NCBI GenBank assembly: GCA_041484525.1
Contig: JBGPHT010000012.1
Span: 21,521-85,520 of the forward strand
DNA length: 64,000 nucleotides
Origin: JBGPHT01 sp041484525
GTDB taxonomy: Bacteria; Acidobacteriota; Terriglobia; Bryobacterales; Bryobacteraceae
Direction of reading: 5' to 3'
Position 1 is the stretch's first letter. Each line of letters starts with the position of its first letter. Shown here in pieces: positions 41,466 to 48,713 of the stretch. The notes beneath the pieces are model-generated. The model ran no database searches and was not told the DNA's origin. It saw nothing but the letters and a program-made list of their open reading frames with translations. The translations under genes and the position numbers were made by a program.

Positions 41466-44108
41466 ATGCAGCAAGTGCTCGGCATTTTCCTCGGCGCTCT
41501 ATGTTCCACCGGCACTTCCTTTTGCTTCGGGACGTTACTGTTTCGTAGACTCTACCTGGAACTCGAACGCGCGGAGTACATTGCGCTGGCATTTGTGGCT
41601 GGCGCGGCCTGTTATAGCCAGCTCATTTTCATCCTTTGCTCGATCGGTCTCGCGAGGACGCCTGTGTTCGTCGCGCTCGGGTTGTTTGCCGGGATCGCCG
41701 TCGTGTGTACTCGGGGAAACGTAACCCACATCACACTCCCTCAGTTCCCCATCCGCTGGAGATGGTTGTTCGAAGTGCTGTTCATTGCCTTCGGCATTGT
41801 CTATCTCGTGAACGCGCTAGCACCCGAGATGAGTCCGGACGGGTCAGCCTATCATCTGCCGTTCGTGGCACGCTACCTTCGCGCGCACGGGTTCGAACGA
41901 ATCAGCCAGAATCTATACGCCAACCTGTCTCAGGGGATTGAACTCCTGTTTCTGCCGGCATTTTCCCTCGGCGGCCCCTCCGCCGCGGCGATGGTTCACT
42001 TTCTGTTCCTCCTCGACCTGCCGCTGATGATGATTGTATATGGCCGCCGTTTTGGATTCCCCGTCCCGGCGGCGGCTGCCGCATTTCTTGTCTTCGCGTC
42101 GCCGGCTCTTGGATGGGATGGGACTTCGGCCTATGTCGATGTAGCCGCGGCAGCGATCCTATTCGCCTTGCTCTATCTGCTGAGGATCTGGGACACTGAG
42201 AGGAGTCCGAGTCTTCTGATCCCGATCGGCATCCTGGCGGGTTTCTCCTTCGCCGCGAAATACAGCGCCGCCATCGGGATTCCCTACGCGCTTGGTCTCG
42301 TGACATGGAGGCTGTGGCGTGCCCGTAAGCCCTGGCTTCGCCCGGCGCTCACGATTTGCGGCGTCGCCGCCCTCTTCGTCCTGCCTTGGATGATTAAGAA
42401 TCAAGTGTTCGCCGGTAATCCGTTCGCGCCCTTCGCGAACCGGCTCTTCCCGAATCCAAACGTTCATGTTTCTTTCGAACAGCAGTATCGCTTCGATCTG
42501 CGACACTACCATTTGACGGGCTGGCTTCATGCTCCGTGGGAACTGACGGTGAAAGGCGAGAGGCTTCAGGGTTTTTTCGGCCCGCTATTCCTGTTGATGC
42601 CGCTGGCTCTGTTCTCGCTCCGTAGGCGGGAGGGCCGGCAGCTCTTGTTGGCAGGCGCGATCTTCGCTCTACCCTGGTTCCTGAACATCGGAACCCGGTT
42701 CCTTATTCCGGCATTGCCGCCACTTACTCTGGCCCTCGCCCTCGCGCTCCGGCATCCCGCTGGATTGCTGCCCGCGATCGCGGTTCTGCACGGATTTCTA
42801 TCCTGGTACGCAACGCCCTTTCACTACTTCGAAGTATATGCACCGCGCCTCACTAAGTTCCCGTTCCGCGCTGCCCTCCGCATTGAACCGGAGGATGTGT
42901 ACCTGGCGCGTAATAGTACGGGCTACCGGGTTGACCGTATGATCGAGTGGGCCGTCCCGCGCGGGGAGAAAGTATTCTCCTTTGAGCAGATTCCCGAAGC
43001 CTGGACCACGCGGGAGATTCTCGCCAGCTACACCGGCGCTCAGAACGAAGTGATTTCGGATACAGTCTGGACTGCCCTCAGCCCTAAGTCGCTTCCCGCG
43101 CGGGAATTGGCTTTCCGATTCGAACCCCAGCCGTTGCACCGTCTGCGCGCAACCCAGACCGCGCGGCCAAACGGAGAGATGTGGAGTGTCTCCGAGTTCC
43201 AGATGTTCGCACGGGGCACGCGGTTGCTGCCCGAAGGGAATTGGCGTCTGAATGCCAATCCAAATCCCTGGGATGTTCCTCTGGCTTTCGACGACAAGCC
43301 GGTCACGCGTTGGCGATCCTGGGACCGCGCCACGCCGGGAATGTTTATCGAAGTCGATTTTGGTAAGCCGGTATTCATCGATGAAGTGCGTCTGGTGACC
43401 GCTCCGGACGCAGACCAAACGCAGGTGGATCTTCAAGGCATGGATGCGAGCGGCGAATGGTGCTTATTAGGCGCTCAACGGTCCACCTCATCACTTCATG
43501 TTACGGACAATCTCCGGCGATCGGCTATCCAGGCGTTGGTGGCGCGCGGCGTCCGCTATCTGCTGGTCGCACCGGGTGCATTCGGAGCCAACGACTTCAG
43601 CGATAACTCCGGCGAGTGGGGAATCAAGTTGGTTGGAGAATCAGGAGGCACGCGTCTCTACTCTCTGAAGCCGACTGAAGCCAGCGTTCCACCTATCGAT
43701 CCTGTCGCCATCCTCCCGGCCCCCGTCCCGCCCGGTAGCTATGATGACCCCGATGCCCGGATCAGTTTGAACGCCGCCTGGACACGCGACACACAGTTCC
43801 TGGATGCCGATCGACATACGCTGACCTACTCTAACGTTCCGGGCGCCTCCGCCTCGCTGGCTTTCCATGGGAATGCGGTGACTTACGTTTATACCCGTGC
43901 TTCCAACCGGGGGATCGCAGAGGTGTTTGTTGACGGCCGGCTCAAAGACCGCGCCGACCTTTACTCCCCGGATACGGTGTGGAAGAGCCAAACCAGATAC
44001 GACAGCCTTGGTACCGGCGCGCACATGATCGAGATCCGTGTCACGGGCGAACGAAGGTCGCACGCCACCGATTGCTTCGTTGACCTGGACGCGTTGATTG
44101 TCGAGTAG
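41466..44108 (+). CDS. Polytopic glycosyltransferase-like protein with C-terminal carbohydrate-binding-like domains
   Basis: An 880-residue protein. The first 450 residues have about ten or eleven helices and a GT-C-like first loop with acidic residues (NALAPEMSPDGSAYHLPFVARYL), resembling dolichyl-phosphate-mannose type glycosyltransferases. After a soluble stretch comes a discoidin-like segment (PLAFDDKPVTRWRSWDRATPG then MFIEVDFGKPVFIDEVRLV) at about 600-650, and a final beta-rich domain (SLAFHGNAVTYVYTRASNRG, AEVFVDGRLKDRADLYS, HMIEIRVTGERR) similar to galactose-binding folds. It may glycosylate a surface polymer it also binds. This is inference; no sugar donor can be named. Confidence 0.72.
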   Translation: MQQVLGIFLGALCSTGTSFCFGTLLFRRLYLELERAEYIALAFVAGAACYSQLIFILCSIGLARTPVFVALGLFAGIAVVCTRGNVTHITLPQFPIRWRWLFEVLFIAFGIVYLVNALAPEMSPDGSAYHLPFVARYLRAHGFERISQNLYANLSQGIELLFLPAFSLGGPSAAAMVHFLFLLDLPLMMIVYGRRFGFPVPAAAAAFLVFASPALGWDGTSAYVDVAAAAILFALLYLLRIWDTERSPSLLIPIGILAGFSFAAKYSAAIGIPYALGLVTWRLWRARKPWLRPALTICGVAALFVLPWMIKNQVFAGNPFAPFANRLFPNPNVHVSFEQQYRFDLRHYHLTGWLHAPWELTVKGERLQGFFGPLFLLMPLALFSLRRREGRQLLLAGAIFALPWFLNIGTRFLIPALPPLTLALALALRHPAGLLPAIAVLHGFLSWYATPFHYFEVYAPRLTKFPFRAALRIEPEDVYLARNSTGYRVDRMIEWAVPRGEKVFSFEQIPEAWTTREILASYTGAQNEVISDTVWTALSPKSLPARELAFRFEPQPLHRLRATQTARPNGEMWSVSEFQMFARGTRLLPEGNWRLNANPNPWDVPLAFDDKPVTRWRSWDRATPGMFIEVDFGKPVFIDEVRLVTAPDADQTQVDLQGMDASGEWCLLGAQRSTSSLHVTDNLRRSAIQALVARGVRYLLVAPGAFGANDFSDNSGEWGIKLVGESGGTRLYSLKPTEASVPPIDPVAILPAPVPPGSYDDPDARISLNAAWTRDTQFLDADRHTLTYSNVPGASASLAFHGNAVTYVYTRASNRGIAEVFVDGRLKDRADLYSPDTVWKSQTRYDSLGTGAHMIEIRVTGERRSHATDCFVDLDALIVE

Positions 44109-44111
44109 CTC

Positions 44112-45038
44112 CTACTCGTGAGCGACCACTAGCTTTCCGCGGCCGTGCCGCTGTTCTATCTGTCCCGCGTAGGCGGCGGACGACTGCGCGAACGGGACCA
44201 CCGCGTCTACCACGGGTTGGAGATGACCCGTATCCAGCAGGTCGCCAATTTCAGCCAACTGCTCTTGATTCGGCTCGACGATGAAGAAAGCTTGCTTCAC
44301 TCGATCGTCGGCGCTTTCTCTACCACCGGCAGCGATGGTGATTATCCTGCCGCCCGGCTTGAGTACACCCCAGGATCTCTCCAGAGTTTCGCCGCCGACT
44401 GTGTCGAACACGATGTCGATTTCGCCGGCACTATCTTCGAACCGGGTCGCCCGATAATCGATGGCCTCTTCGGCGCCCAATTGTGAGACGAAAGCAAGGT
44501 TGCGCGCGGCTGCGGTAGCAATTACGTGGGCGCCGCGAAAGCGAGCGAGCTGTATCGCGAAGACGCCCACCGCGCCTGCCCCGCCCTGTACGAGGACGCG
44601 CTCTCCCGGCTGAAGCTGGGCGCGATCGAACAGCCCTTGCCACGCGGTCAAGGCTCCGATCGGGACTGAAGCGGCCTGGCCGTGAGTCAGACTACGGGGT
44701 TTGGGCGCTACATAGGATGGCTGCGTAATGCAATACTCCGCCATTGCCCCATCGAAAAACCAGTCGTTCATGCCGTAGACCTCCTGGCCGGCATCAAAGC
44801 CCGTGACATCCTCGCCGATTGCAGCAATGACGCCCGAGAACTCGTGTCCAGGTACCGCGCGGCTGCGCTTCTCGCCGGTCTTGCTATGCGAAGTTGGATA
44901 CCAAAGCAATTCAGTCGGCGTCACACCGGCCGCACACACCTGGATCAGAAGGTCGCCTCGGCCGGGTCGTGGTTGAGGAATATTCTCCTCGACCAGCGCC
45001 GAAGACCCAATGGAATCGGTCAATCGCATCGCTCTCAT
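44112..45038 (-). CDS. NADPH:quinone-oxidoreductase-like MDR protein
   Basis: A 308-residue medium-chain dehydrogenase/reductase of the zinc-free quinone oxidoreductase group. Features are RPGRGDLLIQVCAAGVTPTE, the catalytic-domain segment PGHEFSGVIAAIGEDV, and the Rossmann motif VQGGAGAVGVFAIQLAR. No structural zinc cysteine cluster is present. The ATG at 45038 gives the usual MRAMRLTD start and is preferred to a longer frame. It should reduce quinones or enals with NADPH. It is divergent from perR and close to its peroxide-stress operator, so PerR could also affect it; this is inference. Confidence 0.87.
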   Translation of the reverse strand: MRAMRLTDSIGSSALVEENIPQPRPGRGDLLIQVCAAGVTPTELLWYPTSHSKTGEKRSRAVPGHEFSGVIAAIGEDVTGFDAGQEVYGMNDWFFDGAMAEYCITQPSYVAPKPRSLTHGQAASVPIGALTAWQGLFDRAQLQPGERVLVQGGAGAVGVFAIQLARFRGAHVIATAAARNLAFVSQLGAEEAIDYRATRFEDSAGEIDIVFDTVGGETLERSWGVLKPGGRIITIAAGGRESADDRVKQAFFIVEPNQEQLAEIGDLLDTGHLQPVVDAVVPFAQSSAAYAGQIEQRHGRGKLVVAHE

Positions 45039-45121
45039 GCTTCTAATCGTAAAGCCGGCGCTACGGATTCCACCAAGTGTGCCGCCGTGCACAACGAACT
45101 CCGCTCGAATTATTTCCAGTC

Positions 45122-45153
45122 TTGACAGGTCTTTTCTTTAGACTTAATCTAAA
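45122..45153 (+). promoter_or_regulatory. perR promoter overlapped by a PerR-box-like palindrome
   Basis: A -35 element TTGACA (45122-45127) and a -10 element TAATCT (45145-45150) are separated by 17 bases. The -10 lies inside a 17-bp near-perfect palindrome TTTAGACT-T-AATCTAAA (45137-45153, seven of eight positions pair), which resembles Fur/PerR boxes. The start codon of the PerR-like gene is nine bases further on. Repressor binding here would block RNA polymerase, so autoregulation of the perR-dps operon is likely. Confidence 0.75.
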
Positions 45154-45161
45154 CTCATACT

Positions 45162-45620
45162 GTGTCTAGACCTGCTCAGGAAGCCGTCCGTCGAGCCTTC
45201 TCGCGGAGCGGCCTGCGGTGCACGCCGCAGCGGTTCGCGGTGTTGGAGCACCTGCTACGCGACCACGAGCATCCTACGGCGGACCAGATTTACCAGGCCA
45301 TCAACCGTTCGGACCCGCGTGCCTCGCGCGCCACGGTATACAATAATCTTCACGTTTTGATGCGGGCCGGCATGGTCCGGGAAGTCGTACTGGCGGCGGG
45401 CGCCGTGCGGTACGACGCCAACATCGGGCATCATCACCATTTCATCTGCGAGGCTTGCGGCGGCCTGGAAGACATCGAAGGGTTCGATGCATCCCGGCTG
45501 ACGCGGCCGATCGGATTGGGCGCGCGGCGCGTGCGGAATTACGAGGTCGTGTTCCGCGGGCTGTGCGAAAGTTGTTCCAAAGCACCAGCACATAAGAGGA
45601 GAGAAGAATGGGAAAAGTAG
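45162..45620 (+). CDS. perR: Peroxide-sensing Fur-family repressor PerR
   Basis: A 152-residue Fur-family repressor whose ligands match PerR closely, even in numbering: His37 (HEHPTA), Asp85 (RYD), His91 and His93 (GHHHHF) and Asp104 (GLED), where Asp rather than Glu is diagnostic of PerR. The structural zinc site is Cys96/Cys99 and Cys135/Cys138. With Fe bound, His37 or His91 oxidation by peroxide should release DNA. The start is a GTG at 45162, close behind a palindrome-overlapped promoter. Its end overlaps the Dps-like gene by 13 bases, so both are one operon. Confidence 0.9.
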   Translation: MSRPAQEAVRRAFSRSGLRCTPQRFAVLEHLLRDHEHPTADQIYQAINRSDPRASRATVYNNLHVLMRAGMVREVVLAAGAVRYDANIGHHHHFICEACGGLEDIEGFDASRLTRPIGLGARRVRNYEVVFRGLCESCSKAPAHKRREEWEK

Positions 45621-46174
45621 CCAGACAGGTTGTGGAACAAGCGGGCGTCAACGTCGACGTCCTGCTCGATAAACTGGTGCGCGCCGCGGGCGCGGAGTTC
45701 ACCACGTTTTACTACTACACGATTCTGCGCGTGAATTCGATCGGCTTCGATGGCGAAGGCCTGAAGGAGATCATCGAAGACGCGCGGATCGAAGACCGCA
45801 ATCATTTCGAGGCGTTGACGCCGCGGATTTACGAGCTGGGCGGCGCGCTGCCGCGCGACATTCGCGCCTTCGCCGATATCGCGGGATGTCCGGACGCCTA
45901 CCTTCCGGCGAATCCGGCGGACTCGAAGGCCATGCTGGCGGTGCTGGTGGAGGCGGAGCGCTGCGCCATCCGCACCTACACCGAAATCTGCGACATGACG
46001 TTCGGCAAAGATCACCGGACCTACGACATGGCGCTGTCCATTCTGCACGAGGAGATCGAGCACGAGGCGTGGTTCTCGGAGTACCTGGGCGAAGGACCGT
46101 CGGGACACTTCCGCCGCGGCGCGCCGGGCGCTTCGCCGTACGTGCGGCGCTTCATGACCGCGGATTTCTCATAG
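45608..46174 (+). CDS. Dps-like ferritin (DpsL type)
   Basis: A 188-residue ferritin-fold protein. Metal ligands fit the di-iron pattern: Glu30, Glu62 and His66 (EDRNHF) in the first pair of helices, Glu115 and the EEIEHE segment (Glu148/149, His152) in the second. The family resembles archaeal-type Dps-like proteins that store iron and detoxify peroxide. GAGGAG stands six bases before the ATG. It is translationally linked to perR, consistent with induction by peroxide. Classical Dps ligands at subunit interfaces are not present, so it is not an ordinary Dps. Confidence 0.83.
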   Translation: MGKVARQVVEQAGVNVDVLLDKLVRAAGAEFTTFYYYTILRVNSIGFDGEGLKEIIEDARIEDRNHFEALTPRIYELGGALPRDIRAFADIAGCPDAYLPANPADSKAMLAVLVEAERCAIRTYTEICDMTFGKDHRTYDMALSILHEEIEHEAWFSEYLGEGPSGHFRRGAPGASPYVRRFMTADFS

Positions 46175-46187
46175 CCTGTCGAACAAC

Positions 46188-46532
46188 GTGACGTGGCATC
46201 TGGGGGGCCGGGTGGAAGAGATTCCGCCCGGCCGGACGAAGGCAGCGTGTCTGGAAGGTACGCCGGTAATCCTGGCCAACTGGGGCGGGACGTTCTATGC
46301 GATGTACGGCCTGTGCCCGCATCGGCTGAATCCGCTAGAGGGTGCGATCCTGTGGGATCACCTGATCGATTGTCCCTGGCACCATTTCCAGTACGACATT
46401 CGCACCGGCGAAAACCATTTTCCGGGCAACGTGTATCCGAAGGACTACCCGGAATTGGAGGAGCAATTGAAACCGCTCGAGACGTATCGAGTGGAACTGA
46501 GGGGGCCGGAAATATGGGTGGAACTGAAGTGA
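46188..46532 (+). CDS. Rieske [2Fe-2S] ferredoxin-like protein
   Basis: A 114-residue soluble Rieske protein. Cluster ligands are Cys43-Pro-His45 (CPH) and Cys62-Pro-Trp-His65 (CPWH), as in the NirD and dioxygenase-ferredoxin type. It should carry single electrons, partner unknown. The start is a GTG at 46188, 13 bases after the Dps-like stop, without a strong ribosome binding site. Its end overlaps the pterin dehydratase gene by 19 bases. All four genes from perR on are thus arranged as one operon. Confidence 0.85.
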   Translation: MTWHLGGRVEEIPPGRTKAACLEGTPVILANWGGTFYAMYGLCPHRLNPLEGAILWDHLIDCPWHHFQYDIRTGENHFPGNVYPKDYPELEEQLKPLETYRVELRGPEIWVELK

Positions 46533-46819
46533 CCCGGCTGACGGGAGAGGCGCTGCGCAAGCGCGCGGCCGGCATGCCGGATTGGAAGATGGTGGACGAG
46601 CAGCACCTCGCGAAGACATTCGTGTTTCCGGATTTCGTGACCGCGCTGAACTTCGTGAATCGCGTGGGCGCCGCGGCCGAGGAGCAGGGCCATCATCCCG
46701 ACCTCTATCTGGCATGGGGCCGCGTGGACGTGAAAATCTGGACACACAGCGCGGGCGGCGTGACCGAGGCCGACTTCCTGCTGGCTGAGAAAGCCGACCG
46801 GGCGTTCTTCGCGCGCTAA
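46514..46819 (+). CDS. phhB: 4a-hydroxytetrahydrobiopterin dehydratase (pterin-4a-carbinolamine dehydratase)
   Basis: A 101-residue enzyme that recycles the pterin cofactor of aromatic amino acid hydroxylases, or acts on molybdopterin-like pterins. The signature EEQGHHPDLYLAWGRVDVKI, WTHSAGGV, TEADF matches the family with its catalytic histidines. The ATG at 46514 has a GGGGG-rich upstream; a GTG at 46529 overlapping the Rieske stop is an alternative. No hydroxylase gene is nearby. Its stop overlaps that of the convergent GNAT relic. Confidence 0.88.
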   Translation: MGGTEVTRLTGEALRKRAAGMPDWKMVDEQHLAKTFVFPDFVTALNFVNRVGAAAEEQGHHPDLYLAWGRVDVKIWTHSAGGVTEADFLLAEKADRAFFAR

Positions 46820-47347
46820 TCGGAGTCCGTTTTCAGACGTGCGAACACGATGAGATCCCGGGCGACTCCACTGATGTTGATGGCGCCGCGCAGCGTAGCT
46901 TCGCGGATGAACCCGGCGCGCTCGGCCACTGCGATGCTTCGTAGATTGCCGGGTTCGCAGCGGATCTCGATGCGATGTACTCCCAGATCGTCGAACAGAT
47001 GAACCGCGAGTGCGCGACAGGCCGCGGTGGCAAGACCCTTTCCCTCATACTCGCCATCGAGCCAGTAGCCTAACGTGGCGTAGCCATCTTCGTGAATCCG
47101 AAACGAGACACACCCCGCCAGGCTGCGTCGAAACCAGATACCGAACAAGCCTCCCCGTTCGCTGCCGAAGCGCTCCAAAGTGGATCGAATGAAGGTCCGC
47201 ACTCCGTATCGAAGTGGTTGCGGGCATGAACGGCAGCCAGGGTTCGAAGCGAGCCCGGTTCTTCTCAAACAATCCGAAAAGCTGTTCGGCATGGCTGTTC
47301 TGCAAAACTCCGAGCGTGGCATTGTAGTTGATCGGCAGTGTGAACCT
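46816..47347 (-). pseudogene. RimL-type GNAT acetyltransferase, frameshifted and without start codon
   Basis: The minus strand encodes a complete ribosomal-protein-serine acetyltransferase-like chain in two frames. The first reads FTLPINYNATLGVL and FEKNRARFEPWLPFMPATTS, the second VRTFIRSTLERFG and YWLDGEYEGKGLATAACRAL (acetyl-CoA loop) to the TAG at 46816. A one-base insertion near 47,205 separates them. The codon where family members have their initiator Met is AGG (47345-47347). Two lesions make this a likely pseudogene; one of them could be an assembly error. Confidence 0.78.
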
Positions 47348-47581
47348 ACGGATTGTCGTCTCTCAAGGATAATCCGGAATCGTGGCTGCCGCAGGCACTC
47401 CGCACCCAGTTGACACTGGGTTGCAGGATACGGTCGCAACTCCCCTCGTTTTTTGCGTCCTGATCGGCGGCTGGGCGCGGCTACAATCCTGCTGGTACCG
47501 TGCGCACAATAGAACACTAAAAACTCGATGTGAGATATCCCGCTCTTGACCCATCCGGGCGAGCTATGACACGGTGAGAAT
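47348..47581 (+). promoter_or_regulatory. Upstream region of bacterioferritin gene with a motif shared with 48,220
   Basis: The 234-bp gap holds AGTTGACACTGGGTTGCAG at 47408-47426, which matches AGTTGACACTCAGTTGCAG at 48220-48238 at all but two positions. It contains AGTTG and GTTGC half-sites and a TTGACA that may be a -35. Nearer bfr, TACAAT at about 47,479 could be a -10. Because both genes downstream concern iron, the motif may be an iron-regulator operator; this is inference. Confidence 0.5.
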
Positions 47582-48061
47582 ATGTCACCGCAACTTGACC
47601 CAAACGAACAAGTTTTGATGGCCCTGAGCGAAGCGCTCAAGGCCGAACTCACTGCCGTTCACCAGTACCTTCTGCATGCCAGGATGTGCCAGAACTGGGG
47701 CTATCAACGCCTTGCGGAACACAATCGCAAAGAGTCCCTCGAAGAGATGGCGCACGCCGAAATTCTGATGGACCGTATCCTGTCGCTGAAGGCTACGCCC
47801 AACATGGCGGACGTGTCTCCCATCAATGTTGGCAGCACTGTGAAGGCCCAAATGGAAATCGAGCTGGCTCTGGAAACGGAAGCTGTTGCACGGCTCAACG
47901 CCGCTGTGAAGGCCGCCGCGGAAGCCGGCGACAACGCCTCGCGTCAACTGTTCGATAAGATCCTGCTGGATGAGGATCACCACGTCGACTATCTCGAAGG
48001 ACAACTCCACATCATCAACGAAATCGGCCTGGATCAATACCTGGCCCAGCAGATCCACTAA
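47582..48061 (+). CDS. bfr: Bacterioferritin
   Basis: A 159-residue iron-storage protein. All ferroxidase ligands of E. coli bacterioferritin are present with a shift of four: Glu22, Glu55, His58, Glu98, Glu131 and His134, and the heme-ligand Met is Met56 (EEMAHAE). It should form a 24-mer with heme between subunits. GGTGAG precedes the ATG. It stands alone between the perR operon and the siderophore uptake genes. Confidence 0.93.
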   Translation: MSPQLDPNEQVLMALSEALKAELTAVHQYLLHARMCQNWGYQRLAEHNRKESLEEMAHAEILMDRILSLKATPNMADVSPINVGSTVKAQMEIELALETEAVARLNAAVKAAAEAGDNASRQLFDKILLDEDHHVDYLEGQLHIINEIGLDQYLAQQIH

Positions 48062-48305
48062 TCCACCGCTGATCCCCTTGCAATTGCCGTCCCTTCCACC
48101 GTCCAACGCCGCTACTGCCGCCACCACGGCTGTAGCGGTGAACGGCTCGGTGTGCGTGGCCGCCAGAACCGCCGCCAGCCGTCAGTAGTCCTCAGTCACA
48201 CAACATTGTGAATTTTTCTAGTTGACACTCAGTTGCAGATCGGCTTAAATCACCGTAATGGCTCTTTTGCAGTTGGCTTGCAACTGGTTCAGGTAGCGAA
48301 TCGCA
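48062..48305 (+). promoter_or_regulatory. Promoter region of the siderophore uptake genes
   Basis: In the 244-bp gap, TTGACA (48222-48227) and TTAAAT (48245-48250) are 17 bases apart, a good promoter. It overlaps the motif shared with the bfr upstream region (48220-48238). Just downstream, CAGTTG-GCTTG-CAACTG (48270-48286) is a perfect six-base inverted repeat, likely a repressor site. The left part, 48,062-48,200, has nothing recognised. Confidence 0.6.
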
Positions 48306-48575
48306 ATGCTGAAGTCTTCGATTCGAAGAGGGTCGCTCCTGGAGAGCCTGCGAAGCCGCGGCGTGTGGCTTCGGGATGGGTGCCGGCCTCCGGACCTGCC
48401 GAGCCACATCCATCTCACGTGTTTCCGCTGCGGAACGATCCAGGAGTTTATCAGTCCACTCTACGAAGAGTTGACGGCGGAAATTGCAAGCTCGCGCCGG
48501 TTTCAGGTGGAAGTCAGCCGTTTCGAAGTGGGAGGAATTTGCCGGCGCTGCTCAGGACGGAACGACACTAAGTAA
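48306..48575 (+). CDS. Fur-family C-terminal domain only (truncated regulator)
   Basis: An 89-residue protein equal to the dimerisation and metal-binding half of a Fur protein: HIHLTCFRCGTIQEF with Cys39/Cys42, then EELTAEIASSRRFQVEVSRF and GICRRC with Cys79/Cys82. The winged-helix DNA-binding half is missing and is not found upstream in any frame. No strong ribosome binding site precedes the ATG. It lies directly downstream of an iron-type promoter and ahead of the TonB receptor gene. It may be a decayed fur or a small protein that titrates or pairs with Fur. Confidence 0.72.
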   Translation: MLKSSIRRGSLLESLRSRGVWLRDGCRPPDLPSHIHLTCFRCGTIQEFISPLYEELTAEIASSRRFQVEVSRFEVGGICRRCSGRNDTK

Positions 48576-48580
48576 ACTTA

Positions 48581-48628
48581 CCCGAGTTCTCCGGAGATGC
48601 TCTTGGCGGAGTCACCGGAGAACCCGGG
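48581..48628 (+). promoter_or_regulatory. Strong stem-loop between fur fragment and receptor gene
   Basis: CCCGAGTTCTCCGG (48581-48594) pairs with CCGGAGAACCCGGG (48615-48628) over 14 positions with one G-T wobble, leaving a 20-base loop. It begins five bases after the stop of the Fur fragment. No T run follows, so it may be an attenuator or mRNA-processing site rather than a simple terminator. Confidence 0.6.
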
Positions 48629-48713
48629 CCAATCGACAACCAATACGGCTGGCGACATCCCACATTGTAGGGTCGCCTGCCCTCGGAATTCAATCGGAAA
48701 GCGGAGGACGGCT

